A stretch of DNA of 55,448 nucleotides from an uncultured Muribaculaceae bacterium (lineage in GTDB: Bacteria; Bacteroidota; Bacteroidia; Bacteroidales; Muribaculaceae). Below the pieces are notes generated by a model, which was given only the letters and a program-made list of their open reading frames with translations, did not search any database and was not told the DNA's origin. Shown piece after piece: positions 40,315 to 49,096 of this stretch (position 1 is its first letter; each line of letters opens with the position of its first letter). The translations under genes were made by a program, and so were the position numbers. The stretch is from contig CAJUCW010000024.1 in assembly GCA_910585275.1 (NCBI GenBank), positions 1 to 55,448 of the forward strand, in the 5' to 3' direction.

Positions 40315-40345
40315 TTGTCTGATTTACAAATTATTTGTAACTTTG
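40315..40345 (+). promoter_or_regulatory. Promoter of leuA
   Basis: -33 TTTG (40315-40318), 19-nt spacer, -7 TAACTTTG (40338-40345): a textbook Bacteroidetes promoter. The leader is about 95 nt and contains a small hairpin (GCCT...AGGC around ATTTTGAAAAT, about 40360-40382). No attenuator peptide is evident. Confidence 0.85.
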
Positions 40346-40447
40346 CAACCACTCCTCGCCTGCATTTTGAAAATAAAGGCGGGCTTTCCGGCATAATTTT
40401 TAAAGATTTGCCGTTTTAGTTTTTTAGCAATTTAAGTTTCTACATAT

Positions 40448-41941
40448 ATGAGCGAAAGACTTTTTATTTTCGACACCACCCTCCGCGACGGCGAACAGGT
40501 GCCCGGGTGCCAGCTCAACACTGTCGAGAAAATCGAAGTGGCGAAGGCACTTGAAGACCTTGGGGTAGATGTCATCGAGGCGGGATTCCCCGTCTCCTCT
40601 CCCGGCGATTTCAAATCGGTAGAGGAAATCTCCAAGGCCGTGACATGGCCCACCATCTGCGCCCTCACGCGTGCGGTAGAAAACGACATCCGCGTGGCGG
40701 CAGATGCCCTCAAATATGCCAAGCATAAAAGGATACACACCGGAATCGGCACTTCCGACCCGCATATCAAATATAAGTTCAATTCCACCCGCGAGGAAAT
40801 CATCGAGCGCGCCGTGGCCGCCGTGAAATATGCCAAATCTTTCGTGGAAGACGTGCAGTTCTATGCCGAAGACGCCGGACGCACCGACAACGAATACCTC
40901 GCCCGCGTGGTGCAGGCTGTAGTTAAGGCGGGTGCCACCGTCATCAACATCCCCGACACCACCGGCTACTGCCTACCCTGGGAATTCCGCGATAAGATTA
41001 AATACCTCATGGAGCATGTTGACGGCATTCACAACGTTGTGATAGCCACGCACTGCCATAACGACCTCGGAATGGCCACGGCCAATACCATCAGCGGCAT
41101 CATGGGAGGCGCACGTCAGGCGGAAGTGACCATCAACGGAATCGGCGAACGCGCCGGCAACACTTCGCTCGAAGAGGTGGTCATGACCCTCCGCTCACAT
41201 AAAGAACTCAACATCGACACCAACATCAACGCCACCCGCATCACCCCCATCAGTAAGCTTGTGTCAAGCCTGATGAACATGCCGGTGCAGCCCAACAAGG
41301 CTATTGTCGGACGCAACGCCTTCGCCCATTCTTCGGGCATCCACCAGGACGGCGTGCTCAAGAACCGCGAAAGCTACGAAATAATCGACCCCAAGGATGT
41401 GGGCATCGACGAGAATTCCATTGTGCTCACTGCACGCTCCGGTCGCGCCGCCCTCAAGCACCGGCTCAGCGTGCTCGGCATCGAACTTGAAAAAGATGCC
41501 CTCGACAAGGCTTACGAAAACTTCCTCAAGCTCGCCGACCGAAAGAAAGAGATTACCGACGACGACGTGCTCATGCTTGCCGGAGAACACCGTGAGGGAC
41601 ACCGCATCAAGCTCGAGTATCTTCAGGTTACGTCTGGTGTCGGGCTCCGCTCCGTGGCTTCCATCGGCCTCTTAATAGCCGGCGAACGCTTTGAGGCCTG
41701 CGCCTCGGGCAACGGTCCTGTGGATGCCGCCATCAACGCCATCAAGGTAATCATACGCCGCCAGATGCTTGTGAAGGAATTCCTCATACAGGCCATCAAC
41801 AAGGGAAGCAACGACATCGGAAAGGTACACATGACCGTGGAATATGACAACCAGCATTACTACGGATTCTCTGCCAACACCGACATCATCGCGGCGTCAG
41901 CAGAAGCGTTTATCGACGCAATCAACAAATTCCCATTGTAA
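40448..41941 (+). CDS. leuA: 2-isopropylmalate synthase
   Basis: 497 residues, the length of the short LeuA form. Motifs are 'FDTTLRDGEQVPGCQLN' (metal/CoA site start), 'IHTGIGTSDPHI', 'ATHCHNDLGMATANTI' (metal-binding His-x-His), 'NGIGERAGNTSLEEVVM', and a C-terminal leucine-type regulatory domain (about 395-497, 'SGVGLRSVASIGLL', 'DAAINAIKVI'). It condenses acetyl-CoA with 2-oxoisovalerate in the first committed step of leucine synthesis. A close homolog could use other 2-oxo acids, but the motifs favour LeuA. Other leu genes are not in the window. A bidirectional terminator follows. Confidence 0.92.
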   Translation: MSERLFIFDTTLRDGEQVPGCQLNTVEKIEVAKALEDLGVDVIEAGFPVSSPGDFKSVEEISKAVTWPTICALTRAVENDIRVAADALKYAKHKRIHTGIGTSDPHIKYKFNSTREEIIERAVAAVKYAKSFVEDVQFYAEDAGRTDNEYLARVVQAVVKAGATVINIPDTTGYCLPWEFRDKIKYLMEHVDGIHNVVIATHCHNDLGMATANTISGIMGGARQAEVTINGIGERAGNTSLEEVVMTLRSHKELNIDTNINATRITPISKLVSSLMNMPVQPNKAIVGRNAFAHSSGIHQDGVLKNRESYEIIDPKDVGIDENSIVLTARSGRAALKHRLSVLGIELEKDALDKAYENFLKLADRKKEITDDDVLMLAGEHREGHRIKLEYLQVTSGVGLRSVASIGLLIAGERFEACASGNGPVDAAINAIKVIIRRQMLVKEFLIQAINKGSNDIGKVHMTVEYDNQHYYGFSANTDIIAASAEAFIDAINKFPL

Positions 41942-41955
41942 AAAAAAACACAACA

Positions 41956-42000
41956 TAACGAATGGAGGCGGCTTTACAATCGAGCCGCCTCCATTCGTTA
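41956..42000. terminator. Bidirectional terminator
   Basis: An 18-bp perfect stem (TAACGAATGGAGGCGGCT at 41956-41973 with its complement at 41983-42000) has a 9-nt loop. An A run at 41940-41949 gives a T run for the leftward gene ending at 42015. It sits between two convergent genes. Confidence 0.85.
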
Positions 42001-42014
42001 TAACAGTTGAATCA

Positions 42015-42452
42015 TCATTCGAATATCCATTTCCATTTCTCCATCAGAAGCCAGGCCCCGATGACCAAAATGACCACCATCTTTCCTGAGGCGATAAGGA
42101 TTTCCCTCCGGGCGCCTACCCTGACACTGCTCACAAGGTCAATCGCCACACACGCCACAAAAAACAAAATCACACCCGAAGCCACAACGCTAAACACGGG
42201 GCGAAACCATGTCTTTATTACCCTGAACTCTCCGGGCATGTCTCCGCTCCAGACGGCGTAAATCGTGAATGCCGACAAGACAATGGCGGAAAGCAGGAAA
42301 AGCACTACCGCGCCACAAATAATGACCGGCATGCGGCTTTCCATATTGGCATACGCCACCATATCCCTTCCGGTCTTGTAGCAGCCGTGGGCAAGATAGC
42401 ATATAAAAGCGGAAAGCACCACATAGCATAAAATCCGTTCTGTCAATTCCAT
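42015..42452 (-). CDS. Four-helix membrane protein of unknown function
   Basis: 145 residues with four hydrophobic segments (about 9-24, 42-65, 90-108 and 122-140). The layout resembles DUF2975-like small membrane proteins, but I cannot confirm the family. It is the last gene of a leftward group (SPFH protein, Arc-like protein, this gene) seen together by position only. There is no catalytic motif. It probably sits in the inner membrane and may act with the SPFH protein. Confidence 0.65.
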   Translation of the reverse strand: MELTERILCYVVLSAFICYLAHGCYKTGRDMVAYANMESRMPVIICGAVVLFLLSAIVLSAFTIYAVWSGDMPGEFRVIKTWFRPVFSVVASGVILFFVACVAIDLVSSVRVGARREILIASGKMVVILVIGAWLLMEKWKWIFE

Positions 42453-42492
42453 TTTTCTTTAAATCAGAACAATCATCAACTTTCACTTACTC

Positions 42493-42675
42493 CTACGCTT
42501 CCGGTTCGCCCCCTTCCTTTTTCGGCATACGCCCATGGCGGCGCAGAGACTCGGCTATAATCCATTGCAGCTGGCCGTTGACCGAGCGGAATTCCTGAGC
42601 CGCCCATTTCTCGACAAGCTCCATGGTGGCGGGGTCGAGACGCAGCAGAAAACCCTTGTTTTGTTGCTTTGCCAT
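42493..42675 (-). CDS. Arc-type ribbon-helix-helix-like small protein
   Basis: 60 residues, MAKQQNKGFLLRLDPATMEL then 'VEKWAAQEFRSVNGQLQWII'. The order strand, helix, 'RSVNGQLQWII' helix is characteristic of Arc-like (ribbon-helix-helix) DNA-binding proteins in which Arg/Asn-type residues contact DNA. It lies 13 nt after the SPFH gene, so it is co-expressed. It probably regulates its own operon; no partner toxin is apparent. Confidence 0.7.
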   Translation of the reverse strand: MAKQQNKGFLLRLDPATMELVEKWAAQEFRSVNGQLQWIIAESLRRHGRMPKKEGGEPEA

Positions 42676-42688
42676 CCCGAAGCCGGTT

Positions 42689-43666
42689 TTACTGATAAAG
42701 CGTACCTGTGTTCAACACCGGTTGGGCGGGCTCATCGGCACAAAGCACCACGAGAAGGTTGCTCACCATAGTGGCCTTCTTCTCCTCGTCGAGCTCCACC
42801 ACCTGTTCCTCTTTCAACTGGTCGAGCGCCATCTTCACCATCGAAACCGCACCCTCCACAATCTTCTCTCGGGCCGATATAATGGCAGAAGCCTGCTGGC
42901 GGCGAAGCATCACTGCCGCAATCTCGGGAGCATACGCAAGATAGTTAAGCCTTGCTTCCACAACCTCTATGCCCGCCATGGCAAGACGCTCGTTGAGCTT
43001 CGATTCGAGTTGTTCGTTTATTTCGTGGCCGTCGCTGCGAAGAGTGATTTCATCCCCTTTGCCGTCTTCTTCGTCGTAGGCATATCTGCCCGTCACCTCC
43101 CTGAGGGCGGCATCGCTCTGGATGCCCACGAAAGCATTAAGGGCCTTGGCCACGGCATCGCCTGCAACTTGCGTCTGGGCGCCTTTGCCGTCATTTGTAA
43201 CGGTAAAAGCGGGTATATCGCCTGCGTCAACGTCAAACACAGCACGATAAGTGTCTTTCACTTTCCACACAAGCACCATACCGATCATCACCGGATTGCC
43301 CACTTTGTCGTTCACCTTGATGGGGGCGATGTCCATGTTACGTATGCGGAGCGACACCTTTTTCTTAGTCATGAAAGGATTCACCCAAAAGTAACCCGTG
43401 TTGCGGTAGGTGCCGCGATATTCGCCGAAAAATATCATCACCCTTGCCTGGTTGGGCTGCAGTATGAAAAAACCGCATGAAAGAATCCCCATCCCGATAA
43501 GTCCGAACCCGGTCAACACTCCTGACACCCAGTAAAGTTCTTCCGGCAGAACGATAAACGACGCCACTATCACGGCTGGGATGAGCAGCAAAGTAACCGC
43601 AAGCATCCCGAACCCATTTAAAATGCTCCCCTCGTAGGGGAACTCTTTGTTTTCCTGTCTATTCAT
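42689..43666 (-). CDS. SPFH/band-7 (stomatin-prohibitin-like) membrane protein
   Basis: 325 residues. Two N-terminal hydrophobic segments (about 19-41 and 46-66) are followed by an SPFH domain ('ILQPNQARVMIFFGEYRGTY', 'PFMTKKKVSLRIRNMDI', 'VMIGMVLVWKVKDTYRAVFD', 'ALREVTGRYAYDEE', 'INEQLESKLNERLAMAGIEV', 'ISAREKIVEGAVSMVKMAL'). Such proteins form membrane-associated oligomeric cages that organise lipids or protect membrane proteins from proteolysis. A -33/-7 pair on the minus strand lies at 43698-43728. Confidence 0.87.
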   Translation of the reverse strand: MNRQENKEFPYEGSILNGFGMLAVTLLLIPAVIVASFIVLPEELYWVSGVLTGFGLIGMGILSCGFFILQPNQARVMIFFGEYRGTYRNTGYFWVNPFMTKKKVSLRIRNMDIAPIKVNDKVGNPVMIGMVLVWKVKDTYRAVFDVDAGDIPAFTVTNDGKGAQTQVAGDAVAKALNAFVGIQSDAALREVTGRYAYDEEDGKGDEITLRSDGHEINEQLESKLNERLAMAGIEVVEARLNYLAYAPEIAAVMLRRQQASAIISAREKIVEGAVSMVKMALDQLKEEQVVELDEEKKATMVSNLLVVLCADEPAQPVLNTGTLYQ

Positions 43667-43697
43667 AATATGATATTATTTTGATATTATTTTGATG

Positions 43698-43728
43698 CAA
43701 AGGTAATGTTTTATCGGTTATTTTCAAA
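43698..43728 (-). promoter_or_regulatory. Promoter of SPFH gene
   Basis: On the minus strand TTTG (43725-43728), a 19-nt spacer and TACCTTTG (43698-43705) form an ideal -33/-7 pair about 32 nt before the ATG. Confidence 0.8.
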
Positions 43729-43767
43729 ACATTCCCCGATATTTTTTCATTTGTAGCGGTTTTTATT

Positions 43768-43775
43768 TAACTTTG
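43768..43775 (+). promoter_or_regulatory. -7 promoter box for GH13 gene
   Basis: TAACTTTG fits the consensus, 72 nt upstream of the ATG at 43847. TTTG at 43750-43753 is a poorer -33 with a 14-nt spacer. Confidence 0.55.
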
Positions 43776-43846
43776 CCGTTGAAGTTACCTATCTGTTAAC
43801 TCCTTAAGATTCTTTAATCCCCAACTTTTAAATTCTTACACGAAAA

Positions 43847-45277
43847 ATGAAAAGAATATTTTCCGCACTCGGCATGATCGGAGCCCTGATTTTCTCCGGC
43901 TGTGGCTCGAAAGGGAATGTTGCGAAAAACGACGCACAGGAGCGAGACTCCACATTTACCAACGTAAAGCATCCGGAATGGAGCCGTAACGCAGTGATAT
44001 ATGAGGTGAACCTCCGCCAGTATTCCGACTCCGGCAACGTCACCTCGTTCGCCCGCGAACTTCCGCGTCTGAAAGACCTCGGAGTCGATATCCTCTGGAT
44101 GATGCCTATACACCCCATCAGCAAGAAGGAGCGCAAAGGCACCCTCGGCAGCTATTATGCAGTGGCGGATTATACTGCTTTCAATCCCGAATTCGGCACC
44201 ATCGACCAGTTTAAGGATATGGTGAAGCAAGCCCATGCACAGGGCATGAAAGTAATTCTCGACTGGGTGCCTAACCATTCGGGAAGAGACAACAAATGGG
44301 TGACCGAGCATCCCGACTGGTATGAGAAAGACTCACTCGGCAACATGAAGGGCGTCTATGACTGGACCGACGTGTATGTATTCGACTATTCCAACCCGGA
44401 GATGCGCAAAGGGATGATAGACGCAATGAAATTCTGGCTTACAGACATTGACGTCGATGGCTTCCGCTGCGACGTGGCGATGGAGGTGCCTACCGATTTC
44501 TGGGATGAGGCACGCCCGAAACTTGAAGAAGCTAAAGCCGACATCTTCATGCTCGCCGAGGCAAGCAAACCGGAACTTCAGAAAAACGGATTCGACATGG
44601 GCTACAACTGGCCCATGAAAGACCTCTTCAGTGCCATCGCCGCCACCTCGGGCCAATACACTTTCAAAGGTTCTGACGGCAAGGTGAGGGAATTCCCCGA
44701 AACGCATGCCGTAGCCATCGACAAACTCCTTGCCGAGCAGGCTGCCGAATATCCCAAAGACACATATCTGATGAACATGGTCACCAACCACGACCTCAAC
44801 TCCTGGGAAGGGACGGAATTCGACCGCCTCGGCAATCTCACCCCGGCGTTTGCAGTGCTTTCATACACGCTCCCCGGCATGCCTCTCATCTATACGGGCC
44901 AGGAGACGGGCATGAACCGCGCTTTCGAATTCTTCGAGAAAGACAAAGCACCGCAGTGGGAACCACGCAACGAATATTTCACGTTCTATCAGAAACTCAA
45001 CAACCTGAAACATTCGCAACATGCACTCGCCGCCGGACTTGAAGGAGGCGAACTCGTAAGCTATGCCACATCGAACCCCGACCTCTACATCTTCTCGCGC
45101 GAGAAAGACGGTTCGAAAGTGACGGTGCTCACCAACCTCGGCAAAGAAGAGGCCGCCGTTGAATTCACCGGCGACAAGCCAGAAGTGAAAGGAATGAAAG
45201 ATTTCTTCAGCGGCGCCGACGCAGCTATCCCCGCCTCTCTGAAACCGGGCGAATACCTTGTCTTCGTCAAAGAATAA
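43847..45277 (+). CDS. Alpha-amylase-family lipoprotein, GH13
   Basis: 476 residues. The lipobox ends at Cys19 (IFSGCGSKG). TIM-barrel GH13 motifs are 'WMMPIHPI', 'VILDWVPNHSG', 'VDGFRCDVAMEV' with nucleophile Asp209, 'IFMLAEASKPEL' with acid/base Glu238, and 'NMVTNHDLNSW' with Asp316. A short C-terminal beta domain (about 395-476) follows. It hydrolyses alpha-glucans or alpha-glucosides and may be surface- or periplasm-anchored. A close relative of neopullulanase/cyclomaltodextrinase types is possible; exact action is unknown. It is followed by GC-rich hairpins near 45321-45350 and 45412-45431. Confidence 0.9.
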   Translation: MKRIFSALGMIGALIFSGCGSKGNVAKNDAQERDSTFTNVKHPEWSRNAVIYEVNLRQYSDSGNVTSFARELPRLKDLGVDILWMMPIHPISKKERKGTLGSYYAVADYTAFNPEFGTIDQFKDMVKQAHAQGMKVILDWVPNHSGRDNKWVTEHPDWYEKDSLGNMKGVYDWTDVYVFDYSNPEMRKGMIDAMKFWLTDIDVDGFRCDVAMEVPTDFWDEARPKLEEAKADIFMLAEASKPELQKNGFDMGYNWPMKDLFSAIAATSGQYTFKGSDGKVREFPETHAVAIDKLLAEQAAEYPKDTYLMNMVTNHDLNSWEGTEFDRLGNLTPAFAVLSYTLPGMPLIYTGQETGMNRAFEFFEKDKAPQWEPRNEYFTFYQKLNNLKHSQHALAAGLEGGELVSYATSNPDLYIFSREKDGSKVTVLTNLGKEEAAVEFTGDKPEVKGMKDFFSGADAAIPASLKPGEYLVFVKE

Positions 45278-45320
45278 ATTCCTTCCAAAGAAATAAAAAG
45301 CAGCTCCGGCTGCCTGCCCT

Positions 45321-45431
45321 CCGGCCGCACTTCATCAGAAGCGCGGCCGGTTGTGTAAATCCGTCTCCCTCCAGCTCCTTGTCCGGCCTGCAAGCCTGTC
45401 CTCGTTCAGTTACCTGTCCTTCGGGACAGGT
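45321..45431 (+). other. Two intergenic hairpins after GH13 gene
   Basis: Stem CCGGCCGC/GCGGCCGG (45321-45328 with 45343-45350), and stem ACCTGTCC-TTCG-GGACAGGT (45412-45431), a UUCG-capped hairpin. A similar UUCG hairpin is at 49624-49643. They may be part of the GH13 3' end or a dispersed short repeat family. Confidence 0.45.
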
Positions 45432-45513
45432 CGTGACGTCCCTCTCCCGCATTTTGACCGATTAAGACACACGATTGATTTTATTTTGACACATAACCTT
45501 GATAAAAATTTAT

Positions 45514-45521
45514 TAACTTTG
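45514..45521 (+). promoter_or_regulatory. -7 promoter box for GH43 gene
   Basis: TAACTTTG fits the consensus, 33 nt upstream of the ATG. The -33 region has only weak candidates (for example TTTTG at 45484-45488). Confidence 0.5.
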
Positions 45522-45553
45522 CCGACAAACCTAAACCAACTAAAACCTGCGAA

Positions 45554-47485
45554 ATGAAACATCTTCTTACCGCTGCCTTCCTCCTCGGAGGCGCAATGAT
45601 TCCCGCCCAGGCAATATCAGCATCGCCCGACACAGGAAATAACGGAAAATCGAATGCGGCCTACCATTTTAAGAATTACGGCAACCCGCTCATCACCCAC
45701 AAGCATACCGCCGACCCGGCCCCCATGGTGGTGGGCGACACACTCTGGCTCTTCACGGGCTACGACGAACCGGGCAACAAAGACGGCTACCACATGCCCA
45801 ACTGGTGCGCATTTTCCACTACCGACATGATAAACTGGACCGAGCATCCCGTGCCCATCTATGCCGACGATTTCAAATGGAACGACGCCCACGTATCTTT
45901 CGCCGGGCATCCCGTGAAAGGACCTGACGGAAAATATTATTTCTATTCTTCCACCAACTGGTGTGGCATCGGGGTGGCACGCGCCGACCGTCCGGAAGGG
46001 CCTTACAAGGATGTACTCGGAAAGCCGCTTCTCACAAACGCCGACTGCAAGGGTGCCTCCCACAGCTGGGTATGCATTGACCCTGCAGTCTTTATCGACA
46101 ACGACGGACAGGCTTATATATTCTGGGGCAACAAAAATCCTTATTATGCAAAGCTCAAACCCAACATGACGGAGATAGACGGCGAGATACATCCCCTCAA
46201 CCTCAAAGACTTCACGGAAGCCCCATGGGTTCACAAACGCAACGGAAAATATTACCTCACCTATGCGGCGCAGTGGCCTGAGAAGATAGCCTACGCAATG
46301 AGCGACAACATCGAAGGACCGTGGGAATATAAGGGAATCATCTCGGAAGTGGCCGGCAACAGCAACACCACCCACCCCGGAATCGTCAACTTCAAGGGAC
46401 GCGACTGGTTCTTCTCGCATATCGGAGGCCTTGGCGGTGGAAGCGGCAGCCGTTCGGTGATTGTGGAACCCCTCTATTACAACCTCGACGGCACCATCAA
46501 GCCCGTCCACGCTTCGGCGGCGGGCGCATCGACCGAATATTCCGCTCTCGACAACAACCATAACCCGATTCTCCCGGATTTTCACGCCGACCCGGAAATC
46601 CTTTATTCCGAAAAGACGGGTAAATACTACATCTATTCCACCACCGACGGCACACCCGGCTGGGGCGGACATTATTTTAGGGTGTTCTCTTCGGGAAATC
46701 TCGCCGACTGGACCGACGAAGGAATCATGCTCGACCTCAAAGGAAGCATGGTGCCTTGGGCTGTAGGCAACGCCTGGGCACCCGCCATAATAGAGCGCAA
46801 GGAGGGCGACGGCTACAAATATTATTTCTATTTCAGCGGCCATAACCCGAAGCTCAACCGCAAGACTATAGGCGTAGCGGTAAGCGACGACCCCGCCGGA
46901 CCGTTCTACGACCTCGGGCATCCCATCGTAACCGATTCGCCCGTAGGACGCGGCCAACAGATTGACGTAGATGCATTCCAAGACCCGAAATCAGGGAAAT
47001 ATTACCTTTACTGGGGCAACGGCTACATGGCCGGCGCAGAACTCAACGACGACATGACCTCGATAAAAGAGGAAACCATCACAGTCATGACCCCCAAGGG
47101 AGGCACACTCCAGGACTACGCATTCCGTGAGGCCCCTTACGTGTTCTTCCGCAACGGCACATACTATTTTATGTGGTCGGTAGATGACACCGGTTCGCCC
47201 AACTATCACGTGGCTTACGGCACCTCCGACAACCCGCTCGGCCCCATCAAGGTCGCCGACCAGCCTATCGTACTCATTCAGAATCCGGAAAAGCAGATTT
47301 ACGGTCCGGCCCACAACTCCGTGATACAACTTCCCGGCACCGACGACTGGCGCATCGTGTATCACCGCATCAACAAGGATTACATAGAGAAAGAGAAAGG
47401 TCCCGGTGTTCACCGCGAAGTCTGCATAGACCGGCTCGAATTCAACCCCGACGGCACCATCAAGCCGGTCATACCAACCAAATGA
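45554..47485 (+). CDS. Tandem two-domain GH43-family enzyme
   Basis: 643 residues with a signal peptide (MKHLLTAAFLLGGAMIPAQA). Domain 1 (about 40-330) carries the five-bladed propeller triad: Asp in 'HTADPAPMV', Asp in 'CIDPAVFIDNDG' and Glu in 'FTEAPWVHKRNGKYYL'. Domain 2 (about 335-643) repeats it: 'FHADPEILYSEKTGKYYIYS', 'QIDVDAFQDPKSGKYYLYWG' and 'FREAPYVFFRNGTYYFMWS'. Both domains therefore look catalytically complete. GH43 enzymes remove arabinose, xylose or galactose units from plant polysaccharides. Whether both domains act on the same linkage cannot be told. A strong terminator follows. Confidence 0.88.
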   Translation: MKHLLTAAFLLGGAMIPAQAISASPDTGNNGKSNAAYHFKNYGNPLITHKHTADPAPMVVGDTLWLFTGYDEPGNKDGYHMPNWCAFSTTDMINWTEHPVPIYADDFKWNDAHVSFAGHPVKGPDGKYYFYSSTNWCGIGVARADRPEGPYKDVLGKPLLTNADCKGASHSWVCIDPAVFIDNDGQAYIFWGNKNPYYAKLKPNMTEIDGEIHPLNLKDFTEAPWVHKRNGKYYLTYAAQWPEKIAYAMSDNIEGPWEYKGIISEVAGNSNTTHPGIVNFKGRDWFFSHIGGLGGGSGSRSVIVEPLYYNLDGTIKPVHASAAGASTEYSALDNNHNPILPDFHADPEILYSEKTGKYYIYSTTDGTPGWGGHYFRVFSSGNLADWTDEGIMLDLKGSMVPWAVGNAWAPAIIERKEGDGYKYYFYFSGHNPKLNRKTIGVAVSDDPAGPFYDLGHPIVTDSPVGRGQQIDVDAFQDPKSGKYYLYWGNGYMAGAELNDDMTSIKEETITVMTPKGGTLQDYAFREAPYVFFRNGTYYFMWSVDDTGSPNYHVAYGTSDNPLGPIKVADQPIVLIQNPEKQIYGPAHNSVIQLPGTDDWRIVYHRINKDYIEKEKGPGVHREVCIDRLEFNPDGTIKPVIPTK

Positions 47486-47750
47486 CAATTAGCAATGAGG
47501 AATTAGTGATTAGTAATTGTGATTACTATAAAGGAACGGGAGTGCTTGAGAATTAACTTCAAGCACTCCCGATTTTATAGGAAAACGTAATTTATTTGTG
47601 CAATTTTAAGGTTGGGACATGCCTTTGGCATGTTTGATTGCATGGAATTGAATTGCACAAATATTTACTGCGTTGGCAATAAATGAAATCAGCCTCCCAA
47701 TATTACCAGCTAATCACAATTGCTAATTACTCATTGCTAATTGCTAATTG
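47486..47750. repeat. GCAATTAG-type repeats flanking a terminator and a REP-like core
   Basis: AATTAGCAATGAGGAATTAG-type sequence (47486-47520) and its inverted relative (47704-47750) flank the gap. Inside, TATTTGTGCAATT (47593-47605) and AATTGCACAAATA (47651-47663) form an inverted pair around GGGACATGCCTTTGGCATGT, the arm of the 18731-18807 repeat. The right array supplies the metY stop codon (TAG). Confidence 0.75.
47537..47571 (+). terminator. Terminator of GH43 gene
   Basis: A 13-bp perfect stem (CGGGAGTGCTTGA at 47537-47549 with its complement at 47559-47571) is followed by ATTTTATAG, 50 nt after the GH43 stop. Confidence 0.75.
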
Positions 47751-49024
47751 CCAAGCGCTTGTTCGAGGTCGGCGATGATGTCGTCAACATCCTCGATTCC
47801 TACAGAAAGGCGCACAAGGTCGGCAGGCACTCCGGCTTCGCGCAACTGCTCGTCGGTGAGCTGGCGATGGGTATGGCTTGCCGGGTGGAGCACGCACGTG
47901 CGGGCATCTGCCACATGGGTGACAATCGCTATGAACTTCAGCTTGTCCATGAACCCTATGGCATCTTCGCGGCTACCTTTCAGGCCGAATGAAATCACGC
48001 CACAGGTGCCGTTGGGCATCTGTTTCTTGGCAAGTTCATAATATTTGCTGCTTTCAAGACCGGCGTAGTTCACCCAGCCCACTTTCGGATGCTTCTCGAG
48101 CCATTGCGCCACTTTAAGGGCGTTTTCGCAATGACGGGGAATGCGGAGATGAAGCGTTTCCAAACCGAGGTTGAGAAGGAAAGAATTATGGGGCGAAGGG
48201 ATGGAACCGAGGTCGCGCATAAGCTGGGCGGTGGCCTTGGTTATGAAAGCGTTCTTTCCGAAAGCCTTGGTATAAGTCAGACCATGATAGGAATCGTCGG
48301 GGGTGGTCAGTCCGGGGAATTTCTCGGCATGCGCCTCCCAGTCGAAATTGCCGCTGTCAACGATTACGCCGCCTACGCTTGTGGCATGTCCGTCCATATA
48401 TTTTGTGGTGGAATGGGTAACGATATCTGCACCCCATTCGAACGGACGACAATTCACCGGTGTGGCGAAAGTGTTATCCACTATAAGGGGCACTCCGTGG
48501 GCGTGTGCCACCTTCGCGAATCGCTCGATATCGAGCACGTCGTTGCTCGGATTGGAAATGGTCTCTCCGAAAAGAAGCTTCGTGTTCGGGCGGAAAGCCG
48601 CTGCAACCTCTTCCTCGGTGGCATTGGAGCTGACAAACGTGCAGTCTATACCCATCTTCTTCATAGTCACGGCAAACAGATTGAACGTGCCGCCATAGAT
48701 GGCCGACGAACAAACGAAATGGTCGCCTGCGTTGCAAAGGTTGAACACGGCATAAAAGTTGGCTGCCTGTCCCGACGAAGTCAGTATGGCCCCCACCCCT
48801 CCTTCGAGTTCCGCAATTTTAGCCGCTACGGCATCGTTTGTAGGATTGGCGAGGCGCGTATAGAAATAGCCGCTCTCCTCAAGGTCGAACAGGCGAGCCA
48901 TCTGCTCGGAAGTGGAATACTTGAAAGTCGTGCTTTGGTAGATAGGGAGCACGCGGGGCTCGCCGTTAGCCGGTTGCCAACCTCCTTGCACGCACACCGT
49001 GCCTATATTCTGTTTTTTCTCCAT
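47744..49024 (-). CDS. metY: O-acetylhomoserine sulfhydrylase (PLP-dependent)
   Basis: 426 residues from ATG 49024. It belongs to the cystathionine-gamma-synthase-like PLP family; motifs are 'LPIYQSTTFKYSTSEQMARL', 'YTRLANPTNDAVAAKIAELE', 'LTSSGQAANFYAVF', and the PLP-lysine segment 'DIVTHSTTKYMDGHATSVGG', with 'VLHPASHTHRQLTDEQLREA' near the C-terminus. Its length and the long 'FPGLTTPDDSYHGLTYT' insert favour the O-acetylhomoserine aminocarboxypropyltransferase type (sulfide into homocysteine) over cystathionine synthase. Cytoplasmic. It is divergent from dtd. Confidence 0.88.
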   Translation of the reverse strand: MEKKQNIGTVCVQGGWQPANGEPRVLPIYQSTTFKYSTSEQMARLFDLEESGYFYTRLANPTNDAVAAKIAELEGGVGAILTSSGQAANFYAVFNLCNAGDHFVCSSAIYGGTFNLFAVTMKKMGIDCTFVSSNATEEEVAAAFRPNTKLLFGETISNPSNDVLDIERFAKVAHAHGVPLIVDNTFATPVNCRPFEWGADIVTHSTTKYMDGHATSVGGVIVDSGNFDWEAHAEKFPGLTTPDDSYHGLTYTKAFGKNAFITKATAQLMRDLGSIPSPHNSFLLNLGLETLHLRIPRHCENALKVAQWLEKHPKVGWVNYAGLESSKYYELAKKQMPNGTCGVISFGLKGSREDAIGFMDKLKFIAIVTHVADARTCVLHPASHTHRQLTDEQLREAGVPADLVRLSVGIEDVDDIIADLEQALGN

Positions 49025-49043
49025 CAATAAAAAATTTTTGTCG

Positions 49044-49070
49044 CAAAATTAGCCATTTTTATTAACTTTG
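49044..49070. promoter_or_regulatory. Divergent -7 boxes for metY (minus) and dtd (plus)
   Basis: CAAAATTA (49044-49051; TAATTTTG on the minus strand) lies 20 nt before the metY ATG, and TAACTTTG (49063-49070) 27 nt before the dtd ATG. TTTTTG at 49035-49040 is a possible dtd -33 with a 22-nt spacer. Confidence 0.6.
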
Positions 49071-49096
49071 CGTTCTATTATCAGAAAAAAATTGAA

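Noticed and set aside
40346..40447. Leucine-type attenuator or T-box upstream of leuA
   Set aside because: No leader peptide with Leu codons and no T-box features; only a weak hairpin. A simple promoter with long leader is the safer reading.
42493..43666. Toxin-antitoxin module (Arc-like antitoxin with neighbour as toxin)
   Set aside because: The partner is an SPFH membrane protein rather than a small toxin, so a simple operon regulator is more likely.
46991..47488. Leftward ORFs over the GH43 gene
   Set aside because: Complement-strand shadows with no supporting features.
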